Shown here one piece after another: positions 28,210 to 36,164 of a stretch of DNA of 62,113 bases. Each line of letters begins with the position of its first letter. Position 1 is the first letter of the stretch. Under the pieces are notes generated by a model, which searched no databases, was not told where the DNA came from, and worked only from the letters and a program-made list of their open reading frames with translations. The stretch comes from an uncultured Schlesneria sp. (GTDB lineage Bacteria; Planctomycetota; Planctomycetia; Planctomycetales; Planctomycetaceae): assembly GCA_903904835.1 (NCBI GenBank), contig CAIVEI010000076.1, positions 1-62,113 of the forward strand. Direction: 5' to 3'. The translations under genes and the position numbers were made by a program.

Positions 28210-28350
28210 TCAGAACGGCTTCTTTTTTTCAGCCTGCTTAAATCTTAATGTCTTTAATTGGGCGGCCCCTTTGATGTTTTGGTTTTTCTGCATCTGCTTC
28301 CGCAGGTGGGGTAGCTTGGTTGCAGGCTTTCGTGGTGCTCCTCCGGTCAT
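28210..28350 (-). CDS. Small basic protein translationally coupled to mutM
   Basis: A 46-residue reading frame whose ATG overlaps the mutM stop codon (ATGA, 28347-28350), with AAGGAAAG just upstream inside mutM. The product is very basic and hydrophilic: starts MTGGAPRKPATKLPHLRKQ, ends RFKQAEKKKPF. I recognise no family; composition fits a nucleic-acid or ribosome binding peptide. The four-base overlap and ribosome site are the main support; conservation in related genomes would decide it. Confidence 0.5.
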   Translation of the reverse strand: MTGGAPRKPATKLPHLRKQMQKNQNIKGAAQLKTLRFKQAEKKKPF

Positions 28351-29195
28351 TTTCTTTCCTTTTGGCAATTCAAGCAGAAGAAGGTTGAACGCTGTGCCTG
28401 GACGATGCGTGTAATTTCGCCTTTTTGGCATGAAAGACAGATTTGTCCCTCACGCATATAAACTCGATGCTCATTTTGGTAGCTGCCATTTTGATTCAAA
28501 GCGTTTCTGTATGTTCCATCGCCCAGGGTTGATCCTTCACATTCAATTGCCTTTAAGAGTACCGAACGCACGGCGGCTGCAATCTTTTCGATGCAACTGA
28601 AGTTTAGTGAATTTGCAGGTCGCGTCGGATGAATCCCTGCACGATGAAGAATTTCACTTGCGTAAATGTTGCCGATCCCCGCCACAACTTTTTGATCCAA
28701 CAGGAGAACTTTAATTTCTCGGCTGGTCTTCGCGCAGCATTTCGTCCATTGGGATTCATCGAACTCCAATGCGTCAGGTCCTAGCAAGCGTGATTCGAGT
28801 TTGTTTTGAAGTGCTCCTGGTTCGAGCCAGGTGACGGTTCCCAAGCCTCGCCGGTCCCAAAACCAAAGCGAGTCAAAATTTCCTGACCCACCGAAGCTGA
28901 TTTGGATTCTCAAATGATTCAAGTCAGGCGGATCTGAAAGCACCATCAAACCAGTCATACGCGGCTCGATGACGAGGTTTGATCCATCGGATATGTCGAA
29001 AACAACGCGTTTCCCCAGGCGTCGGACCTCGATAAACCGATGTCCGACGAGTTTTTTACGCAATTTCGGTAACTTCGGAACAACCGAAATCGGTTTGTAA
29101 TTGTTTGGACACATGACAATGTTCTCAACAATCCGGTCAATCACGTGTGAACGAATTCCGCGAACCATCGTTTCCACTTCGGGAAGTTCAGGCAA
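28347..29195 (-). CDS. mutM: Formamidopyrimidine-DNA glycosylase (Fpg/MutM), TTG start
   Basis: Base-excision repair enzyme that removes 8-oxoguanine and formamidopyrimidines and nicks the AP site. Residue order: PELPEVETMVRGI (catalytic N-terminal Pro and Glu), LGKRVVFDI (the conserved beta-hairpin Lys), VVAGIGNIYASEILHRAGIHP (H2TH), YMREGQICLSCQ..FFCLNCQ (four-Cys zinc finger). The catalytic Pro must be the first residue after Met removal. Starting at the ATG 29198 would give Met-Leu-Pro; starting one codon later at TTG 29195 gives Met-Pro-Glu-Leu. AGGAG is four bases before the ATG but seven before the TTG, so spacing also favours TTG. Length 282 is typical. A small basic ORF is coupled to its 3' end. 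Confidence 0.92.
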   Translation of the reverse strand: MPELPEVETMVRGIRSHVIDRIVENIVMCPNNYKPISVVPKLPKLRKKLVGHRFIEVRRLGKRVVFDISDGSNLVIEPRMTGLMVLSDPPDLNHLRIQISFGGSGNFDSLWFWDRRGLGTVTWLEPGALQNKLESRLLGPDALEFDESQWTKCCAKTSREIKVLLLDQKVVAGIGNIYASEILHRAGIHPTRPANSLNFSCIEKIAAAVRSVLLKAIECEGSTLGDGTYRNALNQNGSYQNEHRVYMREGQICLSCQKGEITRIVQAQRSTFFCLNCQKERK

Positions 29196-29486
29196 CATTG
29201 ATCTCCTGGAAAAATCCGGATACAGCGACCTTATCGATCTTAATCAATTCACAATTCTCAACGCGATTATGACCAAGCGTCCATTCTAACGGCAAATCGG
29301 ATTGTTGGGATGAGACGCGTCCGGTCGGGGCACAACAGCAGAAATTCGCAGAATCTTCTTGACGCCGCCGCTTTGGAGGACGATTCTAATCCGATACAGG
29401 GGTCTGTCAGTTTGAAGAACTGTTTGACCGATGCTGATTGACGACGTCGCTTTCATCTCCGTCTTTTTCGCCACGAGGAACCTGAC

Positions 29487-31223
29487 ATGGTCCAGCTCAG
29501 CCGATTGACTGCTGGTAAGAACTTTTTTGGTCGGTTATTAACCCTCGGCGGTTGTTTGATTGCCTTGGCGTCAGCGACGATGGGAGCCGAATCGTCCGTC
29601 AATGTGCCGCGTTCGCAGCAAGTTGCCAACCATCTGAATTCCGGCGAATTCGGGCCTGCGATGGTTGAAGCGCTGGCTGCTCCCAGTCCGGACGAGCGAT
29701 CGACGCTCTTGAAACAAGTCGCGACGGCTCAACAGGCTGCTGGTGAACCTGAAGCGGCGGCGGGGACACTTCGGCGAATCCCCCGAAATATGAAGCGAGC
29801 GGGCGAGCCAGGTGTATTACGCGGTGGTGCTCAAGCTGACTTTATGACACTGATGAATTTGATTCGTCAAAACACCCCAGGTAAGTGGGAAGATGACGAC
29901 GGCGAAGGTGGGGCAATGACCCCGTTCCAGACTGGTGTGCGGGTTTCTCCGACCGGTTTGCTACAGCGATTAAGCAGCGAAGAACAGTCTGGCCAGTTGA
30001 CTTCAGTAGGTGTTCAAGCCCGCAAGGCTGATCTTAACGAAGACGTATCACGTTCCAGCGAATTGCGAATGGTTTCGCTGACGAGACTTGAACGATCGGT
30101 TGCTCGACGTATTGAAGAGGGGTTGCCCGTTCCAGAAACGATGGCACAACTCGCCGGCTTGGCTCAAGTGAAATACGTGTTTGCGATTCCGGAAACAAAT
30201 GAAATTGTCATCGCCGGCCCGGCTCAAGCCTGGCAATACAATGATCAAGGTCAGCCGGTGTCATCCGTGACCGGTCGTCCCACTTTGCAGCTCGATGATC
30301 TGGTCACCGTCTTGCGAACATTTGCTCGCGGTAACGCGGACTTCGGTTGCTCGATTAACACTCGCGATGAAGGCGTGAAAGCCCTAAAGGAATTTGTCGA
30401 GAAGTCGCAGGCGAAAGGCCCGGTCAGCGATCTCGCCGTTCGTTCCTGGGTCAAACAAATTCAGCAGAAACTTGGTCGTCAGGACGTTGTGGTTTGGGGA
30501 GTTCCAGGCGAAAGTCGAGTTGCCCGAGTTATTGTCGAGGCCGACTACCGAATGAAATTAATCGGTGTCAACAAGTTGAATGCTGGTAAAGATATCCCAG
30601 GTTATTTCGATCTTCTTCCGGTCGCTCAGCAAAAGATTCAGCCGAATATGGATGCTCTGCGTTGGTGGTTGACCGTCAAATGCGACGCTGTGCTGCATAG
30701 TGCGGACAAGAACGTCTTCGAAATTCAGGGGTCGTCTGTGCTCTGCTTGTCGGAAAACCAACTGGTGACAGCCGACGGGAAGCATCTTCCGACAGGCCAA
30801 TCAGAACCGACGAACCGTCTGTTCGCCCAGAACTTTACCGCTAACTATACCAAGCTTGCCCAAAAGGATCTGGTCTTCGCAGATGCCCAGAACATCTTCG
30901 ATATGGCACTGTGTTCGGCCTTGATTCAGCACGAAGACTTACGGGGCAAGACCGGTTGGAATATGGGTGTGTTTGCTCCTAATGGCGCCTATGCTCCTGC
31001 GAGCTATCCAGTACCGAGAGAAGTTGATTCCGTCGTTAATCATCGAGTCTACAAAGGACGCGACATTGTTGTGCAAGCAGCCGGTGGAGTAAGGTGCGAC
31101 GTCATGTCGCTGGCTAAGGATTCAGCGAAGAACAAGCCAGAAGCCGAGCTTGACGGTCTTTCGACAACCGTGAAGGCTCCTGAGCTTTCGGTAGGACGCT
31201 GGTGGTGGGATGCAAGCAAGTAG
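29487..31223 (+). CDS. Secreted DUF1598 protein
   Basis: A 578-residue exported protein of the planctomycete-restricted DUF1598 group; function unknown. Residues ~10-32 (LLTLGGCLIALASATMGAES) form a signal peptide. Recognisable stretches are LRMVSLTRLERSVARRIEEG, the LAGLAQVKYVFAIPETNEIVIAGPA segment, RPTLQLDDLVTVLRTF and FGCSINTRDEGVKAL. The C-terminal ~250 residues are mixed alpha/beta and end in a run VGRWWWDASK. The ATG at 29487 is preceded by GGAAC. It stands alone, divergent from mutM. Confidence 0.8.
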   Translation: MVQLSRLTAGKNFFGRLLTLGGCLIALASATMGAESSVNVPRSQQVANHLNSGEFGPAMVEALAAPSPDERSTLLKQVATAQQAAGEPEAAAGTLRRIPRNMKRAGEPGVLRGGAQADFMTLMNLIRQNTPGKWEDDDGEGGAMTPFQTGVRVSPTGLLQRLSSEEQSGQLTSVGVQARKADLNEDVSRSSELRMVSLTRLERSVARRIEEGLPVPETMAQLAGLAQVKYVFAIPETNEIVIAGPAQAWQYNDQGQPVSSVTGRPTLQLDDLVTVLRTFARGNADFGCSINTRDEGVKALKEFVEKSQAKGPVSDLAVRSWVKQIQQKLGRQDVVVWGVPGESRVARVIVEADYRMKLIGVNKLNAGKDIPGYFDLLPVAQQKIQPNMDALRWWLTVKCDAVLHSADKNVFEIQGSSVLCLSENQLVTADGKHLPTGQSEPTNRLFAQNFTANYTKLAQKDLVFADAQNIFDMALCSALIQHEDLRGKTGWNMGVFAPNGAYAPASYPVPREVDSVVNHRVYKGRDIVVQAAGGVRCDVMSLAKDSAKNKPEAELDGLSTTVKAPELSVGRWWWDASK

Positions 31224-31363
31224 TCCAGGATGTCGACTAACACGTAACTATCTGTGGGATACTTCGGGATTCACGATCGGAGTTTGGCAGTAGTGGGGTG
31301 TGATTGTAATCCCCATTGGTTTTGAGAGACTGTTCAAGCCTTAATGGAAGACCAGCAACGGCC

Positions 31364-32233
31364 ATGCAAGTCGTGATTACAGCAGTCGGCCCCGATAACC
31401 GCGGGCTGGCTGATCCGATCGTTCATCACGTTACGGATGCCGGCGCGAACATCTACGAAATTCAGATGTACGACCACGATTCGGAGCGGCTATTTGCCAT
31501 GCTGCTCCGCTTTGACTGGCCATCGACTGCGGCGGAAGATATTGCAGAGTTGCGTCGGCAGATGAACGAGATCGGGCGGTCGAAAAATCTTTCAATTCGG
31601 ACCTGGTCTCGGGATGAAACCTCGCGACCACCGAGGCTGGCAATTTGTACGACATATCGTCCTGAGCCAGCACTTGCGCTCTTGCGGTCGATCCGGGATA
31701 GAAGACTCAATGCGACCGCAGCAGTGATGCTGGGAAATCGCGATAGCTGTCGAGGTGTTGCTGAACAGTTCGGCATTGACTGGCACCTGGTTGGCAACGG
31801 GCGCGGTGAGCCTGACAATCTGCGAATGATTGAATTATTCGACCAATATCAGGTGGACTATATTGTCCTGGCTCGATACATGCGAGTTCTTCCTGCAAGT
31901 ACCTGTTGGCGGTTTGCCGGCCGAATTATCAATCTTCATCATGGCTTATTGCCACCATTTCCTGGTTTTCGCCCTTATGAAGACGCCTTTCAGCACCGGA
32001 TGTTGACGTACGGGGCGACCGTCCATTTTATCGTTCCCGAGCTGGACGCAGGAAATCAGATCATTCATCAAAGCACGTTTACCGTGTTTCCCGGTACAAC
32101 GCTAGAAATGATTAAGCGTCAGGGAGAAACTGATCACGAGCCGAGTTGTCTCGTGGAAGGAATGCGTCGGGTCGTTGATCGCGAAGTTGAATTACATTTT
32201 CATCGCGTTATCCGACGCGATCCGGTCAGTTGA
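31364..32233 (+). CDS. purU: Formyltetrahydrofolate deformylase-like protein
   Basis: A 289-residue protein with the two-domain PurU layout: an N-terminal ACT-type domain (MQVVITAVGPDNRGLADPI, residues 1-85) and a formyltransferase-fold domain with RLAICTTYRPEPALALL, YIVLARYMRVL, NLHHGLLPPFPG and the catalytic Asp in VPELDAGNQIIHQ. PurU hydrolyses 10-formyl-THF to formate and THF, supplying formate for PurT and balancing one-carbon pools. The start at 31364 begins the ACT domain; the frame runs 16 codons further up to a TTG without merit. The motif HHGLLPPF differs from the usual HHSFLPSF, so substrate specificity carries some doubt. The GNAT gene follows after 55 bases. Confidence 0.85.
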   Translation: MQVVITAVGPDNRGLADPIVHHVTDAGANIYEIQMYDHDSERLFAMLLRFDWPSTAAEDIAELRRQMNEIGRSKNLSIRTWSRDETSRPPRLAICTTYRPEPALALLRSIRDRRLNATAAVMLGNRDSCRGVAEQFGIDWHLVGNGRGEPDNLRMIELFDQYQVDYIVLARYMRVLPASTCWRFAGRIINLHHGLLPPFPGFRPYEDAFQHRMLTYGATVHFIVPELDAGNQIIHQSTFTVFPGTTLEMIKRQGETDHEPSCLVEGMRRVVDREVELHFHRVIRRDPVS

Positions 32234-32288
32234 ATCGGTCAGGTGGTTGTGACAGAATCGCGCCTTTTCCGCAGGGGAGGCGAATCTG

Positions 32289-32729
32289 ATGTCAGGCGAA
32301 ACGAGTGGTATTTCGATTCGATTGATGGATGCAACCGATCTCGATCGAGGTTTTCTCGATGCACTTCGAGCACTCAAGCCAATCGAGCTGACGGAGCAGC
32401 AGGCGATTGACGTTTACCGAGATCGCCTGAAATCCCGAATACGAACATACGTGGCTGTGATTGACGACCGTATTGCGGGAACAGCATCCGTCTTTATCGA
32501 ACCCAAGTTCATCAACTCGGGCGGGGTTGTCGGTCACATCGAGGATGTCGCCGTTCACCCGGGTTTTCAAAAACATGGGATCGGACGTTTGCTGGTAGAG
32601 CATCTGTTGAATGTCTGTCGCGAATTTCATTGCTACAAAGTCATTCTTGATTGCGCCGAAGGGGTCATTCCTTTCTATGAAAAGATCGGATTTCACCGTT
32701 GGGAACGCGCAATGCGGATCGATCTTTGA
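32289..32729 (+). CDS. GNAT N-acetyltransferase, GNA1-like
   Basis: A 146-residue acetyl-CoA dependent acetyltransferase. Motif A is VVGHIEDVAVHPGFQKHGIGRLL (residues ~78-100, pyrophosphate loop Q-x-x-G-x-G), then CYKVILDC and FYEKIGFHR. The layout and these motifs are those of glucosamine-6-phosphate N-acetyltransferase (eukaryotic-type GNA1), so acetylation of GlcN-6-P in amino-sugar synthesis is plausible though not proven. GGGAGG sits nine bases before the ATG, a strong site. Two hairpins follow before the convergent sigma factor gene. Confidence 0.85.
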   Translation: MSGETSGISIRLMDATDLDRGFLDALRALKPIELTEQQAIDVYRDRLKSRIRTYVAVIDDRIAGTASVFIEPKFINSGGVVGHIEDVAVHPGFQKHGIGRLLVEHLLNVCREFHCYKVILDCAEGVIPFYEKIGFHRWERAMRIDL

Positions 32730-32791
32730 TGCAATGGTGGCAAGCCTGGCTCGATGTGACATGCGAGTGCAGCGTTGACGCTAAAATCGAA

Positions 32792-32882
32792 GTTGCCGCT
32801 GGCAGCTTTGTGCTACCAGCGGCAACCAGTCGAATTGCCCGCAAAATCGAAGAGCACTGGCGGGCGCGGACGCACGCCAGTG
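32792..32882. repeat. Two hairpins between convergent genes
   Basis: Hairpin one, 32792-32826, pairs GTTGCCGCTGG with CCAGCGGCAAC. Hairpin two, 32855-32882, pairs CACTGGCG with CGCCAGTG, and its flanks (ATCGAAGAG before, CAGTGGTACACA after) match the 30-nt REP family at 2.2 and 19.7 kb. Neither is followed by a T run. Confidence 0.7.
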
Positions 32883-32916
32883 GTACACAATCCCACATTT
32901 AAGCGTTGACGGGAAA

Positions 32917-34578
32917 CTAGATCCCGGGAACATCAAGGTGCTCTTCTTCTGCAATCTTGCGAAGCTTTTGAAGAGCGCGTGATTCCAACTGTCGGATCCT
33001 TTCTTTCGTCACACCCAGCTTCTGGCCAACCTGCTCCAGGGTTTGAGCAGGCTTTCCATCTTTCAATCCATAACGAGATACAATGATATCTCGTTCGCGA
33101 GGATCGAGTTGTGCGAGAATCTGCATCAGCGCCTCGTGCTGGCGCTGATTGACGATCTCTTCATTCAATCTTTCGCTTCGTGGATCGGAAGCCTGATAAA
33201 ACACTTCGTCGTTGCCCGTTCGGAACCGGTCAAGCTGTGTGTATTCAGCAGGAATCGATCTTGCGAAATTCTTCATGATCGCCCAGCTTGCGTAGGTCGA
33301 AAACTTGAATCCCCTCGTATAGTCAAATTTCTCGATTGCACGAATCAATGAAATGTTTCCATCGCTGACCATTTCAAAGAAGTTTGCGTTTGGCTTCATG
33401 TGCTTTTTGGCAATCGAAACCACGAGACGCAAATTGCTGCGGATCAGAAAATTCTTAACCTCGTTGGCCTGCGCAACCATGCTCTCGATCGAATCCAGGT
33501 CTTTCGTATTGGGCCGGGAAACATCGATTTGCTTTTGCAGTTGGGCTGCCTGAAACATCAGGAAGTTCATTTTGCGGAAATAATAAAGCTCCTCTTCCTT
33601 CGTCAGCAGCGGCACTGAATACAGACTATTCAAGTACGGCGGCAAACCAGGTGGAGTTTTCGTCGGCGCTGATTTTCGTTCAACAACGGGGGGCTGCTGA
33701 AGAATGAGAGCGGCTGCACCAGGTTCACTGAATTCTGGGGCCTCCATGTATTCGATCGGTTTTGCCAGCAACGATTCCGCACGGACTTCCGCCACCATCC
33801 GATAGATGCTTGCCCGCGTTCGATCAAATTTCCTTGCGAGCTCATCGACCGATACACCGTTGCGGAAGCTTCGATAAATATCGAGCTTATGTTCCTCGGT
33901 GATCGTGTTGAGCGCATTGGGGAACACAGCGGACTCCGGATGATCCTTATCGTGGTTCTTCAGTGTGTAACGTACGGTCTCTGGAGATCGATGAAACTTC
34001 TTTGCGAGACGGTGGCTGATTTCCGTGGGGCAACCCCCTGCTTTTGCCAGACGTCGAGCTCGAAGAATCAATTTTTCACGCTCTTCAACACTCAGTTGGC
34101 TGAACTGGGAACCTCGATCCACATCTTCAGCGTGCCTTGTCACAAATCTCTCGACGGACGATCGCAAGAAACCTACGCGTTTACGTCCGCCGAAACGAAA
34201 CCGTCGGCTCACGAGTCCACGGTCACGCCAACGAGAGACGGTTTTCGACGAAACGTTGAAACGCTTGCTGACATCTTCCACGGTCCAGACCTCTTCGCCG
34301 GCATTTTCGGCGGCAATGTCTGCACTGTCAGAAAGATCTTCGACAAAGCAGCGCAGGTCATGCACCGCTTCGGCGCCGCTCACGACCAGGTCGGGATACA
34401 TCTCGCCCCGATAAGTGGTGATTTTCTCACACAACTCTGGGTAACGATAAGTTCCTTTCGGATTCAGTTCGTCGAGTAGACGTTCTGCGCGTGATATTTG
34501 CGTCAATTGGACGTCACGTGGCGCGTATTTGATTTGATGATCGCGTAATTGCTTCAAAGCAGGATTTCGATAGCGTTG
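32917..34578 (-). CDS. Sigma-70 family RNA polymerase sigma factor with extra helix-turn-helix N-terminus
   Basis: A 553-residue sigma factor. The C-terminal ~270 residues are classical: region 2 with NFLIRSNLRLVVSIAKKHM and RGFKFSTYASWAIMKNFARS (2.3-2.4, promoter melting and -10 contact), and region 4 with LDPRERDIIVSRYGL and TLEQVGQKLGVTKERIRQLE (-35 contact). Region 3 is short. The N-terminal ~280 residues replace region 1 with up to three helix-turn-helix units: VWTVEDVSKRFNVSSKTVSR (MerR-like), PTEISHRLAKKFHRSPETV and GVSVDELARKFDRTRASIYR. This is an RpoD-like but alternative factor. AGGAGG lies six bases before the ATG at 34578; an open frame 14 codons longer has no site. Confidence 0.9.
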   Translation of the reverse strand, partial: QRYRNPALKQLRDHQIKYAPRDVQLTQISRAERLLDELNPKGTYRYPELCEKITTYRGEMYPDLVVSGAEAVHDLRCFVEDLSDSADIAAENAGEEVWTVEDVSKRFNVSSKTVSRWRDRGLVSRRFRFGGRKRVGFLRSSVERFVTRHAEDVDRGSQFSQLSVEEREKLILRARRLAKAGGCPTEISHRLAKKFHRSPETVRYTLKNHDKDHPESAVFPNALNTITEEHKLDIYRSFRNGVSVDELARKFDRTRASIYRMVAEVRAESLLAKPIEYMEAPEFSEPGAAALILQQPPVVERKSAPTKTPPGLPPYLNSLYSVPLLTKEEELYYFRKMNFLMFQAAQLQKQIDVSRPNTKDLDSIESMVAQANEVKNFLIRSNLRLVVSIAKKHMKPNANFFEMVSDGNISLIRAIEKFDYTRGFKFSTYASWAIMKNFARSIPAEYTQLDRFRTGNDEVFYQASDPRSERLNEEIVNQRQHEALMQILAQLDPRERDIIVSRYGLKDGKPAQTLEQVGQKLGVTKERIRQLESRALQKLRKIAEEEHLDVPGI

Positions 34579-34590
34579 CATGATTTTCCT

Positions 34591-34634
34591 CCTGTCAAAT
34601 GGGACAGGTACGAAACACACTTGTCAGTCTGACA
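34591..34634 (-). promoter_or_regulatory. Palindromes at the sigma-factor leader
   Basis: On the minus strand a perfect hairpin CCTGTC-CCATTT-GACAGG (34608-34591) ends inside the AGGAGG ribosome site of the sigma factor gene, and a second palindrome TGTCA-GTC-TGACA (34622-34634) lies just upstream. Both share TGTC/GACA half sites. They could be an operator or a translation-controlling hairpin; only the symmetry is seen. Confidence 0.45.
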
Positions 34635-35079
34635 GAATGAGCCTGACCGTTTCAATTGTAGCAAAGCTGGTGCCGTTTGCTTTTGATGTGGTTGAGGAGG
34701 CTTTAGCCGTCACATATTAACAATACGTTGAAACCGGACACTTGGATCAAAGAAATGTTCGTGGTTGGCTACGAATCGTTAAGTTGTTTTTGGAAAATGA
34801 CTTACGTCATGGCGCCTCCGTTGCTTAACAGAAATGAAAGAATTGCAAGGGTTCTTTTTTGTGAAATGATGATCCCGCACTCTTTTGACGAATTCATCCA
34901 AAGTCTTTTCCGGACCGAACCAGCCCTCAAACTCGAACAGACTGCCATAGTCCGCTCGTTCGTCAGTTTGCACCAAGAAACGTTGCCGTTGGATGTGACA
35001 ATGTTGAAGGCTTGCCGCTGTGGAACCGAATTCAAGGGATATCTAGATTTCTGATTTTTCAAGTGCCACGGAGGAGTGA
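34635..35079. other. Ambiguous 440-base stretch
   Basis: Contains two competing frames, an ~85-codon plus-strand frame (ATG 34797 to stop 35054) and a 65-codon minus-strand frame (34976 to 34779). Neither has a ribosome site or known motif, and they overlap. The left part should hold the sigma-factor promoter. I leave it uncalled. Confidence 0.3.
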
Positions 35080-35292
35080 ATGTTCAATCTGCTACAAACT
35101 GCAAATGACGATCAAACGGCGATTGGTTTTTGCGTCCTTGCACTCAGTGTTTCAGCGCTTTTTGTATTCATCAGTTTCCACTTGGGACCAGCAGGTCGAA
35201 GAATGAGGGAATTGGAACAGAAAAAATCCGAATTGAAAAAAATGCCTTCAGTTTCAACGGAAACGTATCGTTCACATGACCGGGCTGCGTGA
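35080..35292 (+). CDS. Small single-pass membrane protein
   Basis: A 70-residue protein of unknown family. Residues 14-38 (IGFCVLALSVSALFVFISFHLG) form one membrane helix, followed by a charged cytoplasmic-type tail (RRMRELEQKKSELKKM). GGAGG lies five bases before the ATG, which is the main support. It is 169 bases upstream of the secreted protein at 35462 and overlaps no other gene. Confidence 0.6.
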   Translation: MFNLLQTANDDQTAIGFCVLALSVSALFVFISFHLGPAGRRMRELEQKKSELKKMPSVSTETYRSHDRAA

Positions 35293-35461
35293 TTTTTCGA
35301 AGAATACGTCCAACGACGTGGTTCATACTTACCCTGTACTTTCAAACGGTTTCGAACAAGGAAATTTGATTTTGTGCTGGCTGAGGAGGCAAATCCTGTG
35401 GCAAGCCGTCGGTGTCGACGATATTTTCAAGCTGCGTTCGGCACAAAACAGGAGTAATCTC

Positions 35462-35980
35462 ATGCGAAGTTCAGTACGAGTTTTGACGGCAGGGTGTTTG
35501 GTTGCGGTTGGGTACATTCTTGGGACGTGTCAACTTCACCGAGTGGCATTCGCTCAACCTGACGAGACGGTTTCTGACGAAGCGACAAAAAAAATCAATG
35601 ACGCCCACGATGGTTTGAAGAAAGCGGCGGAACAGTTAAAGCTTGAATCACGTTACGAATCAGTGACAAAGGGGGTTAATCCTTATTCTGTCCTGGTCGG
35701 CGGTATCAATGCCAAAGAAGATCTCGAGAGTGGTCACGGAGTTGACCCCGATACTTTCGCCGCATTGAACGTCGCCGTTTACCAATTGAAAAAGAACAGC
35801 ATTAAAGACGAATCTCTGGCGGATTGGGTCGATACGAACCTCTTGGGATACGACAACAACGGACATTTGACGTATCGAAATAAGGTCGTACGCATCTATT
35901 CGATCTCTCGCCTGCGAAAACTCAACGCTCAACGCATGGTTATTTTGGGTGAAACGAAAGAAGTCAAGAAGTCGAGGTGA
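35462..35980 (+). CDS. Exported protein of unknown function
   Basis: A 172-residue protein. Residues 1-32 (SSVRVLTAGCLVAVGYILGT to VAFAQ) are a signal peptide or anchor with an FAQ cleavage-like end. The mature part is hydrophilic and helical at first (ATKKINDAHDGLKKAAEQLK), then alpha/beta (NPYSVLVGGINAKEDLESG, VDPDTFAALNVAVYQLKKN). No cysteine pairs and no known motif. AGGAG lies seven bases before the ATG; the frame is open 62 codons further upstream but that part overlaps the small membrane gene and lacks a start site. Confidence 0.75.
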   Translation: MRSSVRVLTAGCLVAVGYILGTCQLHRVAFAQPDETVSDEATKKINDAHDGLKKAAEQLKLESRYESVTKGVNPYSVLVGGINAKEDLESGHGVDPDTFAALNVAVYQLKKNSIKDESLADWVDTNLLGYDNNGHLTYRNKVVRIYSISRLRKLNAQRMVILGETKEVKKSR

Positions 35981-36164
35981 TGTTTTTCCGTCAGTAGCGT
36001 TAAGCGGACGGCTCACCTTTTTGAAAATTCAGTGTATCGAATGAAATTTGTTTTCATTTCCGGCACCTAAACCGCTAGAATTTTTTATCAAGTCTTACGC
36101 GACGTACCAACCAGGAAATCTCCGATTCAGGTGCTCGGCCTGATTCAGACGCGAGGGAAGAAAA

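Noticed and set aside
29286-29474. 62-codon minus-strand ORF upstream of the DUF1598 gene
   Set aside because: Some protein-like character, but it lies antisense across the DUF1598 leader, has a weak GTG start and no known motif.
34779-35062. Competing ORFs on both strands after the sigma-factor gene
   Set aside because: They overlap each other, lack ribosome sites and show no family features; left as an ambiguous gap.
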